In this document: positions 38,701 to 44,464 of the stretch, piece by piece | Layout: each line of letters begins with the position of its first letter | Position numbering within the stretch: position 1 is the stretch's first letter | NCBI GenBank assembly: GCA_017608235.1 | Contig: JAFCGI010000006.1 | Span: 1-45,287 of the forward strand | Direction: 5' to 3' | Source of the DNA: Candidatus Pacearchaeota archaeon | GTDB taxonomy: Archaea > Nanobdellota > Nanobdellia > UBA10117 > JAFCGI01 | Length of the DNA stretch: 45,287 nt | Program-made: the position numbers and the translations under genes | The notes under the pieces: generated by a model | Databases searched by the model: none | What the model saw: only the letters and a program-made list of their open reading frames with translations | What the model was told of the DNA's origin: nothing

Positions 38701-38793
38701 CTATATTTCTCCAAGTTCTGCTGGGTGATTTACACCAGCTTTAATACAGTCTTCTTCTTCTTTTTCTAATTCTTCCTGTTCTTTTTTATCCAT
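38701..38793 (-). CDS. Tiny acidic protein (30 aa)
   Basis: MDKKEQEELEKEEEDCIKAG and NHPAELGEI. GAGGAGG lies 7 nt before the ATG, which supports translation. Its stop is 1 nt from the next ATG. Unknown. Confidence 0.5.
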   Translation of the reverse strand: MDKKEQEELEKEEEDCIKAGVNHPAELGEI

Positions 38794-38900
38794 TTTTTAA
38801 TCCTCCTCTTATTTAATTCTATCTTGAGCAAACAACTTTTCCTCTTCTTATGACACCAACATTTCTCTATTTTCTCACTTAAATTAAATTCTTCTGTCAT
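38766..38900 (-). CDS. Small basic protein (44 aa)
   Basis: MTEEFNLSEKIEKCWCHKKR, then a Lys/Arg-rich end (LNKRRIKKWIKKNRKN) that runs over the ribosome site and start of the next gene. CWCH may bind metal. Overlaps the upstream stop. Confidence 0.45.
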   Translation of the reverse strand: MTEEFNLSEKIEKCWCHKKRKSCLLKIELNKRRIKKWIKKNRKN

Positions 38901-39085
38901 TTTAAATCACCTGTATAATAAAAAGGACATTTATCATCAGAACCATCACAACCAACACAAAACTGATATAAAGATTCTTCATTAGAAAATCTAAGTTCTG
39001 GATTTCTTTGCATTAGCTTAACTGTTCTTTCTTTGTCTTTTGAATATCCGCATTTCTTAACTTTTTGTTCTAGTTTGTTTTTCAT
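38897..39085 (-). CDS. Small Cys-containing protein (62 aa)
   Basis: MKNKLEQKVKKCGYSKDKER, then FCVGCDGSDDKCPFYYTGDL. CVGC and KC suggest a small zinc or Fe-S-like site. First gene after an intrinsic-type terminator. Unknown. Confidence 0.65.
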   Translation of the reverse strand: MKNKLEQKVKKCGYSKDKERTVKLMQRNPELRFSNEESLYQFCVGCDGSDDKCPFYYTGDLK

Positions 39086-39088
39086 TTT

Positions 39089-39117
39089 TAAAAAAAAACA
39101 AGGGAGCCAAAGCCCCC
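39089..39117 (-). terminator. Intrinsic-type terminator
   Basis: On the minus strand GGGGGC-TTTG-GCTCCC (6 bp including one G-U pair) is followed by TTGTTTTTTTTT. It begins 8 nt after the stop of the 39125-39502 gene. The clear hairpin plus T-run suggests transcription ends or is reduced here, separating two parts of the early block. Confidence 0.75.
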
Positions 39118-39124
39118 AGATAGT

Positions 39125-39502
39125 TTAATAAGCTTTAAAACAAAGCCACTTCTGTTCATCTAATTCTGTATCAACTTCTTTATCTACAAGATCTGCTGGT
39201 GTTTTAACACCTACTACTTGTAAAAAAGTTGCTAAAGCAGAACCTTTCTGTAGATTCTCTTGACTATCAAGAGTATACCACAATCCAGAATTAACGACTT
39301 GTTTATCTCTCAAATAAGCAACTGAAGAAATGTGAATGTTTTCTTCTTTGTTTGGATGCTTTGATTCACAATCAAGGACTTTTCCTTTCTTTGTATCTCT
39401 CAAACTAACTTTCACAATCTTAACTTTTTTAGGTTCCAGGGCATCTTTTCTCTCTGGTTCTTCTGTGCCTATCTCCTTATTGAGTTCTGTCTGTTCTTCC
39501 AT
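39125..39502 (-). CDS. Hypothetical protein with beta-rich core (125 aa)
   Basis: Acidic start MEEQTELNKEIGTEEPERKD. The core is KVKIVKVSLRDTKKGKVLDC, SSVAYLRDKQVVNSGLWYTL, then LQKGSALATFLQVVGVKTPA and LVDKEVDTEL. The layout resembles small phage proteins with an OB-like or single-strand-binding role, but I cannot name the family. Strong GGAGGT ribosome site; followed by a terminator, so possibly an abundant early protein. Confidence 0.75.
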   Translation of the reverse strand: MEEQTELNKEIGTEEPERKDALEPKKVKIVKVSLRDTKKGKVLDCESKHPNKEENIHISSVAYLRDKQVVNSGLWYTLDSQENLQKGSALATFLQVVGVKTPADLVDKEVDTELDEQKWLCFKAY

Positions 39503-39512
39503 GTTTTACCTC

Positions 39513-39650
39513 CTATTCTTTTAATTGAGTATTAACTTTCTTCTGTATCTCAATACATGCTTCGCAAAGTTCTTCTTCTATTGTAATTGGTGTTTCACAA
39601 ACTTCACAATGCTTGTGTGCATACAGATCTACCTTTTTTCTTCCTACCAT
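39513..39650 (-). CDS. Small zinc-ribbon protein (45 aa)
   Basis: MVGRKKVDLYAHKHCEVCET, then CEACIEIQKKVNTQLKE. Two CxxC pairs 12 residues apart. Its TAG is followed at once by GAGGT for the next gene. Probably nucleic-acid or protein binding. Confidence 0.7.
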   Translation of the reverse strand: MVGRKKVDLYAHKHCEVCETPITIEEELCEACIEIQKKVNTQLKE

Positions 39651-39651
39651 T

Positions 39652-39936
39652 TTAATATGTCTCCAATTTAATTTTTTCCTCTATAGGAATAATATGAGCT
39701 ACCTTATTAGGAACATTTATCTCAAGAGGAGACTTGGCTAATACAATTTTTGTATCAAAGGTTGATTTTTTGGAACTCTCCTCTTGAGTGTTATCGGTGT
39801 TTCTCCTTTCTTTAATTTTGCAAAAGAAGAATAAAATTAGGTTCTTGATACACCACCATAAGAGTAAATAAAATAAAAACAAAGCAAAACCAGCTACAAA
39901 AATTATTAAATATAAAACATCAAATGGCATTTTCAA
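39652..39936 (-). CDS. Membrane protein with two hydrophobic segments
   Basis: 94 aa. MKMPFDVLYLIIFVAGFALF leads into a strongly hydrophobic N-terminal half (residues 7-38, aromatic-rich WW and FFF), then a polar cytoplasmic tail (KERRNTDNTQEESSKKSTFD). Overlaps the upstream gene by 17 bases. Function unknown. Confidence 0.7.
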   Translation of the reverse strand: MKMPFDVLYLIIFVAGFALFLFYLLLWWCIKNLILFFFCKIKERRNTDNTQEESSKKSTFDTKIVLAKSPLEINVPNKVAHIIPIEEKIKLETY

Positions 39937-40120
39937 AATTCCTCCTTATGCAAACTTCAACTGCTTTGTTTCTCCCATATAAAAATTTCCACTTTCCATC
40001 CTTTTCAAAGATAAACCATTTCATTCCTTTTCTTATTTTAAAATTTACTCTTGCTCCTTCTGGTATTTTTTCTTTTAGTTTTATATCCAGAAGAAATTCT
40101 GATAAGGTTGGTTGTTTCAT
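39920..40120 (-). CDS. Small basic hypothetical protein (66 aa)
   Basis: MKQPTLSEFLLDIKLKEKIP, then a basic beta-like part (ARVNFKIRKGMKWFIFEKDG) and KAVEVCIRRNFENAI. Overlaps its neighbours. Unknown. Confidence 0.65.
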   Translation of the reverse strand: MKQPTLSEFLLDIKLKEKIPEGARVNFKIRKGMKWFIFEKDGKWKFLYGRNKAVEVCIRRNFENAI

Positions 40121-40266
40121 TTTAAATCATCCTTCTTTTTTGCTTTTTGTTTACAGCTTTGAAAATGAATATTATAATTCCATTCTAATTGTTTCTTATT
40201 TAAATAAACAAATACTTTATTACATAAAGGACATACTTTCTTATGGATTTTTGGATCTTCTATCAT
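40117..40266 (-). CDS. Small C2H2/C2HC-like zinc-finger protein (49 aa)
   Basis: MIEDPKIHKKVCPLCNKVFV, then YNIHFQSCKQKAKKKDDLK. CPLC followed by H-x3-C 18 residues later is a finger-type metal site. Overlaps the next ATG. Likely binds nucleic acid. Confidence 0.68.
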   Translation of the reverse strand: MIEDPKIHKKVCPLCNKVFVYLNKKQLEWNYNIHFQSCKQKAKKKDDLK

Positions 40267-40533
40267 TTAGGATGTGCCCTCCTTAGATTTGCTGTTTTTG
40301 GGAGAAGCTACGAGTAATATGTGCTGTTTTTTGAGTGCATTCCTTTTTAAACTAGTAATCTCCCTACCTAAACGAAACCTCCATAAAAAACAATCAAAAA
40401 AAGTACATTCCTTCCAGCTTTTCACATCACCATTTGAACATAATTCTTTACAATATAATCTAATTGCTCTAGCTCTTGTCAACTTTTTTTTAGAGTGTCT
40501 TGCCAACATTTTTTCCATTGTATCGTTTTTCAT
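40267..40533 (-). CDS. Cys-rich small phage-type protein (88 aa)
   Basis: MKNDTMEKMLARHSKKKLTR, then RAIRLYCKELCSNGDVKSWK, ECTFFDCFLWRFRLGREI. This is close to a motif often seen in small phage proteins (AIR-x-YC..C, C-x4-C, then L..FR.GR), probably a zinc site. I chose ATG 40533 and not the longer frame to 40716 because a TATA box lies 21 nt upstream, and the extra 61 residues cover a strong hairpin and do not look like protein. Confidence 0.72.
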   Translation of the reverse strand: MKNDTMEKMLARHSKKKLTRARAIRLYCKELCSNGDVKSWKECTFFDCFLWRFRLGREITSLKRNALKKQHILLVASPKNSKSKEGTS

Positions 40534-40554
40534 ATCTATACTACCATACTCTAG

Positions 40555-40562
40555 TATATAAA
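40555..40562 (-). promoter_or_regulatory. Leaderless TATA promoter
   Basis: Minus-strand TTTATATA, then 21 nt, then ATG 40533. The spacing is the same as at 24019-24026 and 26285-26293. Confidence 0.62.
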
Positions 40563-40598
40563 TGTTTGTTTTATTTTTGAGTAACAACTGATGAAAAC

Positions 40599-40653
40599 AC
40601 CTGGGGGTAAAAGAGTCTTTAGAGTTACCTAAGTTGTATAAAAAACCCCCAGG
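40599..40653. other. Structured non-coding stretch with a GC-rich inverted repeat
   Basis: ACCTGGGGGT (40599-40608) and ACCCCCAGGG (40644-40653) pair over 9 of 10 positions. A smaller GGTAA/TTACC hairpin (40606-40629) lies within. The 40534-40712 gap holds no convincing gene. Could terminate the helicase operon or be a structured leader or small RNA. Confidence 0.5.
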
Positions 40654-40712
40654 GTTCCTCAACACTTCATGCTCACATGGCTGGAAGCAAGAATTTAGAT
40701 TGTGTTGAGTAT

Positions 40713-40883
40713 TCATTTTAACCTCTTAATTGTTAATATCTTTCCAACATGAATTGTTTGAAGTTTGGGCAACCAATTCATAGCTGTAGCTTTGCTTCTA
40801 AATTTAGTAACTATGTTATCATATTCATCTACAATAGCGTATGTTCCTTCTTCATTGTTTGTTGTGTTTAATCTCTTCATCAT
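40713..40883 (-). CDS. Small hypothetical protein (56 aa)
   Basis: MMKRLNTTNNEEGTYAIVDE, then YDNIVTKFRSKATAMNWLPK and a basic end. The AIVDEYDNIV hairpin plus helix is a common layout of tiny phage proteins. ATG pair at the start. Confidence 0.65.
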   Translation of the reverse strand: MMKRLNTTNNEEGTYAIVDEYDNIVTKFRSKATAMNWLPKLQTIHVGKILTIKRLK

Positions 40884-40932
40884 TCTATGATAGCCTTATT
40901 TATTATTTTAAGCTATTCTGGGCGTGTTTTTC

Positions 40933-41037
40933 TTAATTTATTAATGAATATGCTACTGCATACCCAATTCCTATTAAAATAAGGCAAATTACAAATACAA
41001 ATGCCCATACTTCATAATCATCTATCCATTTCAACAT
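40933..41037 (-). CDS. Tiny single-span membrane protein (34 aa)
   Basis: MLKWIDDYEVWAFVFVICLI and LIGIGYAVAYSLIN form one membrane helix after a short acidic N-terminus. Its ATG lies inside the end of the zinc-finger gene. Confidence 0.55.
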   Translation of the reverse strand: MLKWIDDYEVWAFVFVICLILIGIGYAVAYSLIN

Positions 41038-41234
41038 TTTCTTGGTTTTAATATAATTAATTTATTCATCCATGAATTTCTGAATCTTAGTTCCTTTTTC
41101 CTACGTTTTAATGATTCTACTTCTTTAACTCTATTCCAACATCTTTGGCTGCAATGATTCTTGCCATTAATCCATTTCATACAACCTTTTGGAATTTTTC
41201 CTCCACATTCAGGGCATATTTGGTTTGATTTCAT
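41031..41234 (-). CDS. Small zinc-finger protein (67 aa)
   Basis: MKSNQICPECGGKIPKGCMK, then HCSQRCWNRVKEVESLKRRK. CPEC and C-x3-C give a four-Cys site, followed by a strongly basic tail. Lies just downstream of the TAACCCGAC repeat region. Likely nucleic-acid binding. Confidence 0.7.
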   Translation of the reverse strand: MKSNQICPECGGKIPKGCMKWINGKNHCSQRCWNRVKEVESLKRRKKELRFRNSWMNKLIILKPRKC

Positions 41235-41303
41235 TTTATATACACCTTGATTTCCAGTGGAAATCCTTTAAATTTAAGCATATTAAGACGAGAAAAGCAA
41301 CTA

Positions 41304-41394
41304 GTTGGGTTAGTTAAGTTAGATAGGCAAACCCCACTCAAATCCCTATGGTGAGTATAGAATGAAGTAACCCGACTAACCCGACTAACCCGAC
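41304..41394. repeat. Tandem TAACCCGAC repeats with an inverted half: possible replication origin
   Basis: TAACCCGAC occurs three times head to tail at 41368-41394. An inverted copy with one mismatch (GTTGGGTTA, 41304-41312) lies 56 bp away, with further small inverted bits (ACTCA/TGAGT) between. It is directly downstream of the helicase gene and overlaps only its last codons. Iterons beside a replication gene are typical of plasmid and virus origins. Confidence 0.58.
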
Positions 41395-41400
41395 TACTAA

Positions 41401-42843
41401 TTATTTCCATTTTATACCTTCCCAAACATATAATTGTCCACCTTTACCATCATACATCCAATCCATATATTTTTTTGTTGGTTCAATATCCTTTTCCTTC
41501 ATTTTTTTACCAACAGAATTTTCTGCTAATACACGATTATTTGTTTCTTTACACCATTCAACAAATTTTTTATAGAAATCTGCTTTTGTTATATAATTAT
41601 CACTATCTTTAATAGTGAACTCATCTAAGAATTTTTGTAGGAAATCACTCTTTTCTTCATACATTTGTTTTCTCATTTCTATTGTTCCTTCATTATAGAA
41701 TTCTCTTTTTTGCATTAAATCATTTAAAATACTAGTACATTTCAAAGCTAAACTCTCATATTCTTCTTCTGGTATATCATTAAGTATATCTTTTTTTTCT
41801 GAAAATTGATTATTAAAAGGAATTATTAACCATCTTCTATAGAATCCAATAGTCTTGTCTGTAGTTGTTGGTAAATTATTTGTAGCTATAATAATTTTAG
41901 CATAGTTATTTTCTTCAAAAGGATTCTTATTTTTATATTCAAAACCAATAAGATCTCCACCAGATAATTTTTTTAATATAGATGTTTTTTTTATCTCATT
42001 AAAATTAGTTTCACCCATTTGACAAACTAATTTTTTATGTAATCTTGTTACCTCAAATCTAGAAGATATTAAAGTGTCTAACTCCGTTGAACAACAATTT
42101 TCTACCCCAATAAACTTCCTTAACAAATTTAGAAAGCAACTTTTACCATTTAATCCCCCACCAATTAAACAAAATATTCTGTGGATGGTATATGTTTGTA
42201 TCATACAATATGCAATTATTTCATATAAGGTTTTAACATATTCTTTACCCACCCATTCTTCAAATATTTTATCTATTGTTGGGGTATCCTCAAATTTTTC
42301 TGGATGTAATTTATAGGGGATTGGATTTGTTGCAAAATATTTTGGTGTGACTACAAATATCTCTCCTGTTTTTATATCAAATATTTCATTATGAAATTGT
42401 AACCATGTTAATTTAATTGGTTTTGGTTTTATCTTTCTACTCCTCTGTTTTATTGCCTCTAATATTTCCATCTTCTCCTTTGCTTTGATTGTATTGGCTA
42501 GACTTAAATCATCTACAAAGTTTAGTATGTCTGTTTCGTCAACAATCATCCACTTAAATTTCTGTTTATTCCAGCACCACCATATTTTATTTTTATCATA
42601 GAGTAAAGGTTGCACATTAAGTATTTGTGTTGCTAAATCCTTTTTACCATAATACTGTGTGATAACCTTTGTGGCTTTTATTTTATCTACTTCTGTTATT
42701 AAAACTCCTCTTTCTTCTCTATCTTCATTAATGAAATCCGCTGCTATTTCTTTTGCTAGTTCTTGGTCATCTATTGTTTCTCTTTTTCCTTTCAATCCTC
42801 GATCAATTCTTTCAAGTAGTTTTGCTTTCACCATCTTTTTCAA
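41401..42843 (-). CDS. D5/P4-type superfamily 3 helicase (primase-helicase C-terminal type)
   Basis: 480 aa. Walker A GGGLNGKS at residues 228-235; Walker B-like LVCQMGE at 272-278; motif C/sensor 1 IIIATNN at 317-323, followed by GFYRRWLIIPFN with the Arg finger (Arg336/337). The region before Walker A (residues 85-225) matches the D5-N-type part (WCWNKQKFKW; WLQFHNEIFDIKTG). A C-terminal winged-helix-like part has YKKFVEWCKETNN. It unwinds DNA at the start of replication, as a hexamer in this family. A primase domain is not in this protein. It overlaps the Cys-rich gene upstream by 32 bases. Confidence 0.92.
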   Translation of the reverse strand: MKKMVKAKLLERIDRGLKGKRETIDDQELAKEIAADFINEDREERGVLITEVDKIKATKVITQYYGKKDLATQILNVQPLLYDKNKIWWCWNKQKFKWMIVDETDILNFVDDLSLANTIKAKEKMEILEAIKQRSRKIKPKPIKLTWLQFHNEIFDIKTGEIFVVTPKYFATNPIPYKLHPEKFEDTPTIDKIFEEWVGKEYVKTLYEIIAYCMIQTYTIHRIFCLIGGGLNGKSCFLNLLRKFIGVENCCSTELDTLISSRFEVTRLHKKLVCQMGETNFNEIKKTSILKKLSGGDLIGFEYKNKNPFEENNYAKIIIATNNLPTTTDKTIGFYRRWLIIPFNNQFSEKKDILNDIPEEEYESLALKCTSILNDLMQKREFYNEGTIEMRKQMYEEKSDFLQKFLDEFTIKDSDNYITKADFYKKFVEWCKETNNRVLAENSVGKKMKEKDIEPTKKYMDWMYDGKGGQLYVWEGIKWK

Positions 42844-43699
42844 ATAGGTTTCTATTTAATTGGCAAGTATTTTTATTAGATAGCTTGATTCTTAATGTTG
42901 GAAAGTGTCCCTCATTTTTTCCTTTTTTGTAGGTATAACAATCACAATATTCTAATGGCGAATCTAATGGATACTCTTTTTTACACCTATAGCATTTCTT
43001 AAAAATTATATCTTTTAAATCTAATTGTTCACATTGACCTCTATTTACTCTACGATAGATTTCAATTTGCATTTCAATTCCATCTATTATCTTAGTTACT
43101 TTTTGTTTTTTTAATATTCCTTCACATATACAATAATTAAAGACATCCCTATATTCTTGTCCATAGCTTCCTTCTTCGCGAGAAGAAGTTATTGTGAGTT
43201 GTTCTCCTAATTCTTTATCTAAAATTTCTTCAACTCTTTCATTAAATTTTTGTAAATCTCCATCACTCTTAATTCTATATCCTTTCATCCTTGCAATACA
43301 GGTCTTTATTCTATTTTTTGCATAGGTAATAGGAACTCCTTTTGGGCAGGTTTTTTTATCATGGGATATTTTTATTTCTTCTATAAACTTTAAGATTTTA
43401 TTTATTTTAATTTGTAGACAAGGGGTATTAGAATAATTTATCTCTGGTGCGAGTATCTTATTTATCTCTTCTTGCCATACTTCTCTTAAACAATTTTCTT
43501 CACAAGTTCCACATTTTGGGCAAGGATAATAACCACACACAGCACACTGATCTATTTTTTCTTCTGTTTCTTCGTTATAGATAGAAAACCATTCTTTGCA
43601 ATAATAGCAAGGGTAGTTCACAATATGACTACAATTATCACATTTAACCTCTTCCTCTTTTAGTGTTATATCTTTTCCACAATTCCAACAAATTCCCAT
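42812..43699 (-). CDS. Cys-rich multi-zinc protein of the replication operon
   Basis: 295 aa. The first 70 residues hold CWNCGKD, KCDNCSHIVN, PCYYCKEWF, QCAVCGYYPCPKCGTCEENC: at least three zinc ribbons. The middle is helical (LKFIEEIKISHDKK; KFNERVEEILDKELG), and a last zinc site lies near residue 238 (KKCYRCKKEYPLDSPLEYCD). It directly precedes and overlaps the helicase gene, so it probably acts with it, for instance as an origin-binding or primase-like factor. No primase catalytic motif was recognised. Confidence 0.8.
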   Translation of the reverse strand: MGICWNCGKDITLKEEEVKCDNCSHIVNYPCYYCKEWFSIYNEETEEKIDQCAVCGYYPCPKCGTCEENCLREVWQEEINKILAPEINYSNTPCLQIKINKILKFIEEIKISHDKKTCPKGVPITYAKNRIKTCIARMKGYRIKSDGDLQKFNERVEEILDKELGEQLTITSSREEGSYGQEYRDVFNYCICEGILKKQKVTKIIDGIEMQIEIYRRVNRGQCEQLDLKDIIFKKCYRCKKEYPLDSPLEYCDCYTYKKGKNEGHFPTLRIKLSNKNTCQLNRNLFEKDGESKTT

Positions 43700-43950
43700 T
43701 AATTATTTACCTCCTCTGTCTCTTCCTTATATTCCTCCAATTCATCAACATCCAACCACAATAGTCTATTCTTCTCCCCTTTTCTTTTACCTCTAAAATT
43801 ATAAATTGTAATATAGTCTTCATCAACTAGGAGTATATTGCAGAAATAATAATCATTATCATAGGTCTTAAGAAAGACTTTTATATCCTCTTTTAAGAAT
43901 AATTCTGCCTTTGCTCTTAACCGTTCTAATTTATTATTTACCGTTTCCAT
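43699..43950 (-). CDS. Small protein, possible Sm/SH3-like fold; first gene of the early block
   Basis: 83 aa from ATG 43950 (a TTG two codons upstream is unlikely). METVNNKLERLRAKAELFLK, then strands DIKVFLKTYDNDYYFCNILL, VDEDYITIYNFRGKR and acidic end. Alternating strands around a central turn suggest a small barrel like Sm/Lsm or SH3; this is weak. It shares its stop with the next gene's start and is 24 nt from a TATA-like element. Confidence 0.72.
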   Translation of the reverse strand: METVNNKLERLRAKAELFLKEDIKVFLKTYDNDYYFCNILLVDEDYITIYNFRGKRKGEKNRLLWLDVDELEEYKEETEEVNN

Positions 43951-43974
43951 ACCCAAATAAAAAATAAGTATTAT

Positions 43975-43983
43975 TTAAACATT
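43975..43983 (-). promoter_or_regulatory. Leaderless promoter of the replication operon
   Basis: Minus-strand AATGTTTAAATAATA, with AATGTTTAA ending 24 nt before ATG 43950. It resembles the late element (AATGTATTTAA) but has a TTTAAA core. Confidence 0.6.
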
Positions 43984-44005
43984 AGTTACTACTAAATGTT
44001 TAGAC

Positions 44006-44061
44006 AAAAAATGGTGTGCGTACGATCCCTACCCAAGTTTAGAGAGGTGGCTGTCGCACTC
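44006..44061. other. GC-rich structured element between the late and early blocks
   Basis: GTGTGCG (44014-44020) pairs with CGCACTC (44055-44061) in six of seven positions, and CTACC pairs with GGTGG inside. On the minus strand the structure is followed by TTTTTT (44011-44006), so it can end the late transcript running from the fibre gene. Its GC content stands out from the AT-rich surroundings. A small RNA or recombination site are alternatives. Confidence 0.5.
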
Positions 44062-44080
44062 AACTATAAGTATTAATTTT

Positions 44081-44461
44081 TTAAGGTTCTAGTGCTGGTT
44101 TTTCTAATTCGTCAAGTCTTGCTGTTACTTTTTTAACTTCTTCTCTAAGTTGAAGTACAATCTCTAAAGTGTCTTCTTGGGTGATAGTTATATCAAATGA
44201 TGTCTGAACATCTCTATAAATACTTTGATTTAACTTATTGTCCCAACCAATTATTTGATTAACTGTGCAGTTTTCAACTCTATATGTTCCATATTTTAAA
44301 TTAGTTACACTAATCCCTGAACAGTTGCTCAAATCAAAACCTTGTTCTTCTTCAACTTTAAACTTAAAATCTCTATCTTCTAAATTACTTATTGCAGTAA
44401 TTCCAGCATACACTATTCCAATACATAAAATTGTTAACACTAACATTAATATTGGTTTCAT
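44081..44461 (-). CDS. Exported or anchored coiled protein downstream of the fibre gene
   Basis: 126 aa. Residues 1-20 form a signal peptide or membrane anchor (MKPILMLVLTILCIGIVYAG). A beta-rich middle with two Cys (LSNCSGISVTNLKYGTYRVE, ENCTVNQ) follows, then a C-terminal coiled coil (LEIVLQLREEVKKVTARLDE). It starts 3 nt after the fibre stop, so it is co-transcribed with the fibre. May be a fibre chaperone or base protein. Confidence 0.8.
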   Translation of the reverse strand: MKPILMLVLTILCIGIVYAGITAISNLEDRDFKFKVEEEQGFDLSNCSGISVTNLKYGTYRVENCTVNQIIGWDNKLNQSIYRDVQTSFDITITQEDTLEIVLQLREEVKKVTARLDELEKPALEP

Positions 44462-44464
44462 TGT

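Noticed and set aside
40534-40716. N-terminal extension of the gene ending at 40267
   Set aside because: A TATA box sits 21 nt before the internal ATG 40533, and the extension covers a GC-rich inverted repeat with non-protein-like sequence.
41231-41425. 64-codon frame over the TAACCCGAC repeats (MGRYKMEIISSRVSRVSRV...)
   Set aside because: Its Ser-Arg-Val run is just the DNA repeat translated, there is no ribosome site, and the composition is unlike the other genes.
44006-44061. tRNA gene or tRNA fragment
   Set aside because: The outer stem looks like an acceptor stem, but there is no T-loop or anticodon arm and the element is too short.
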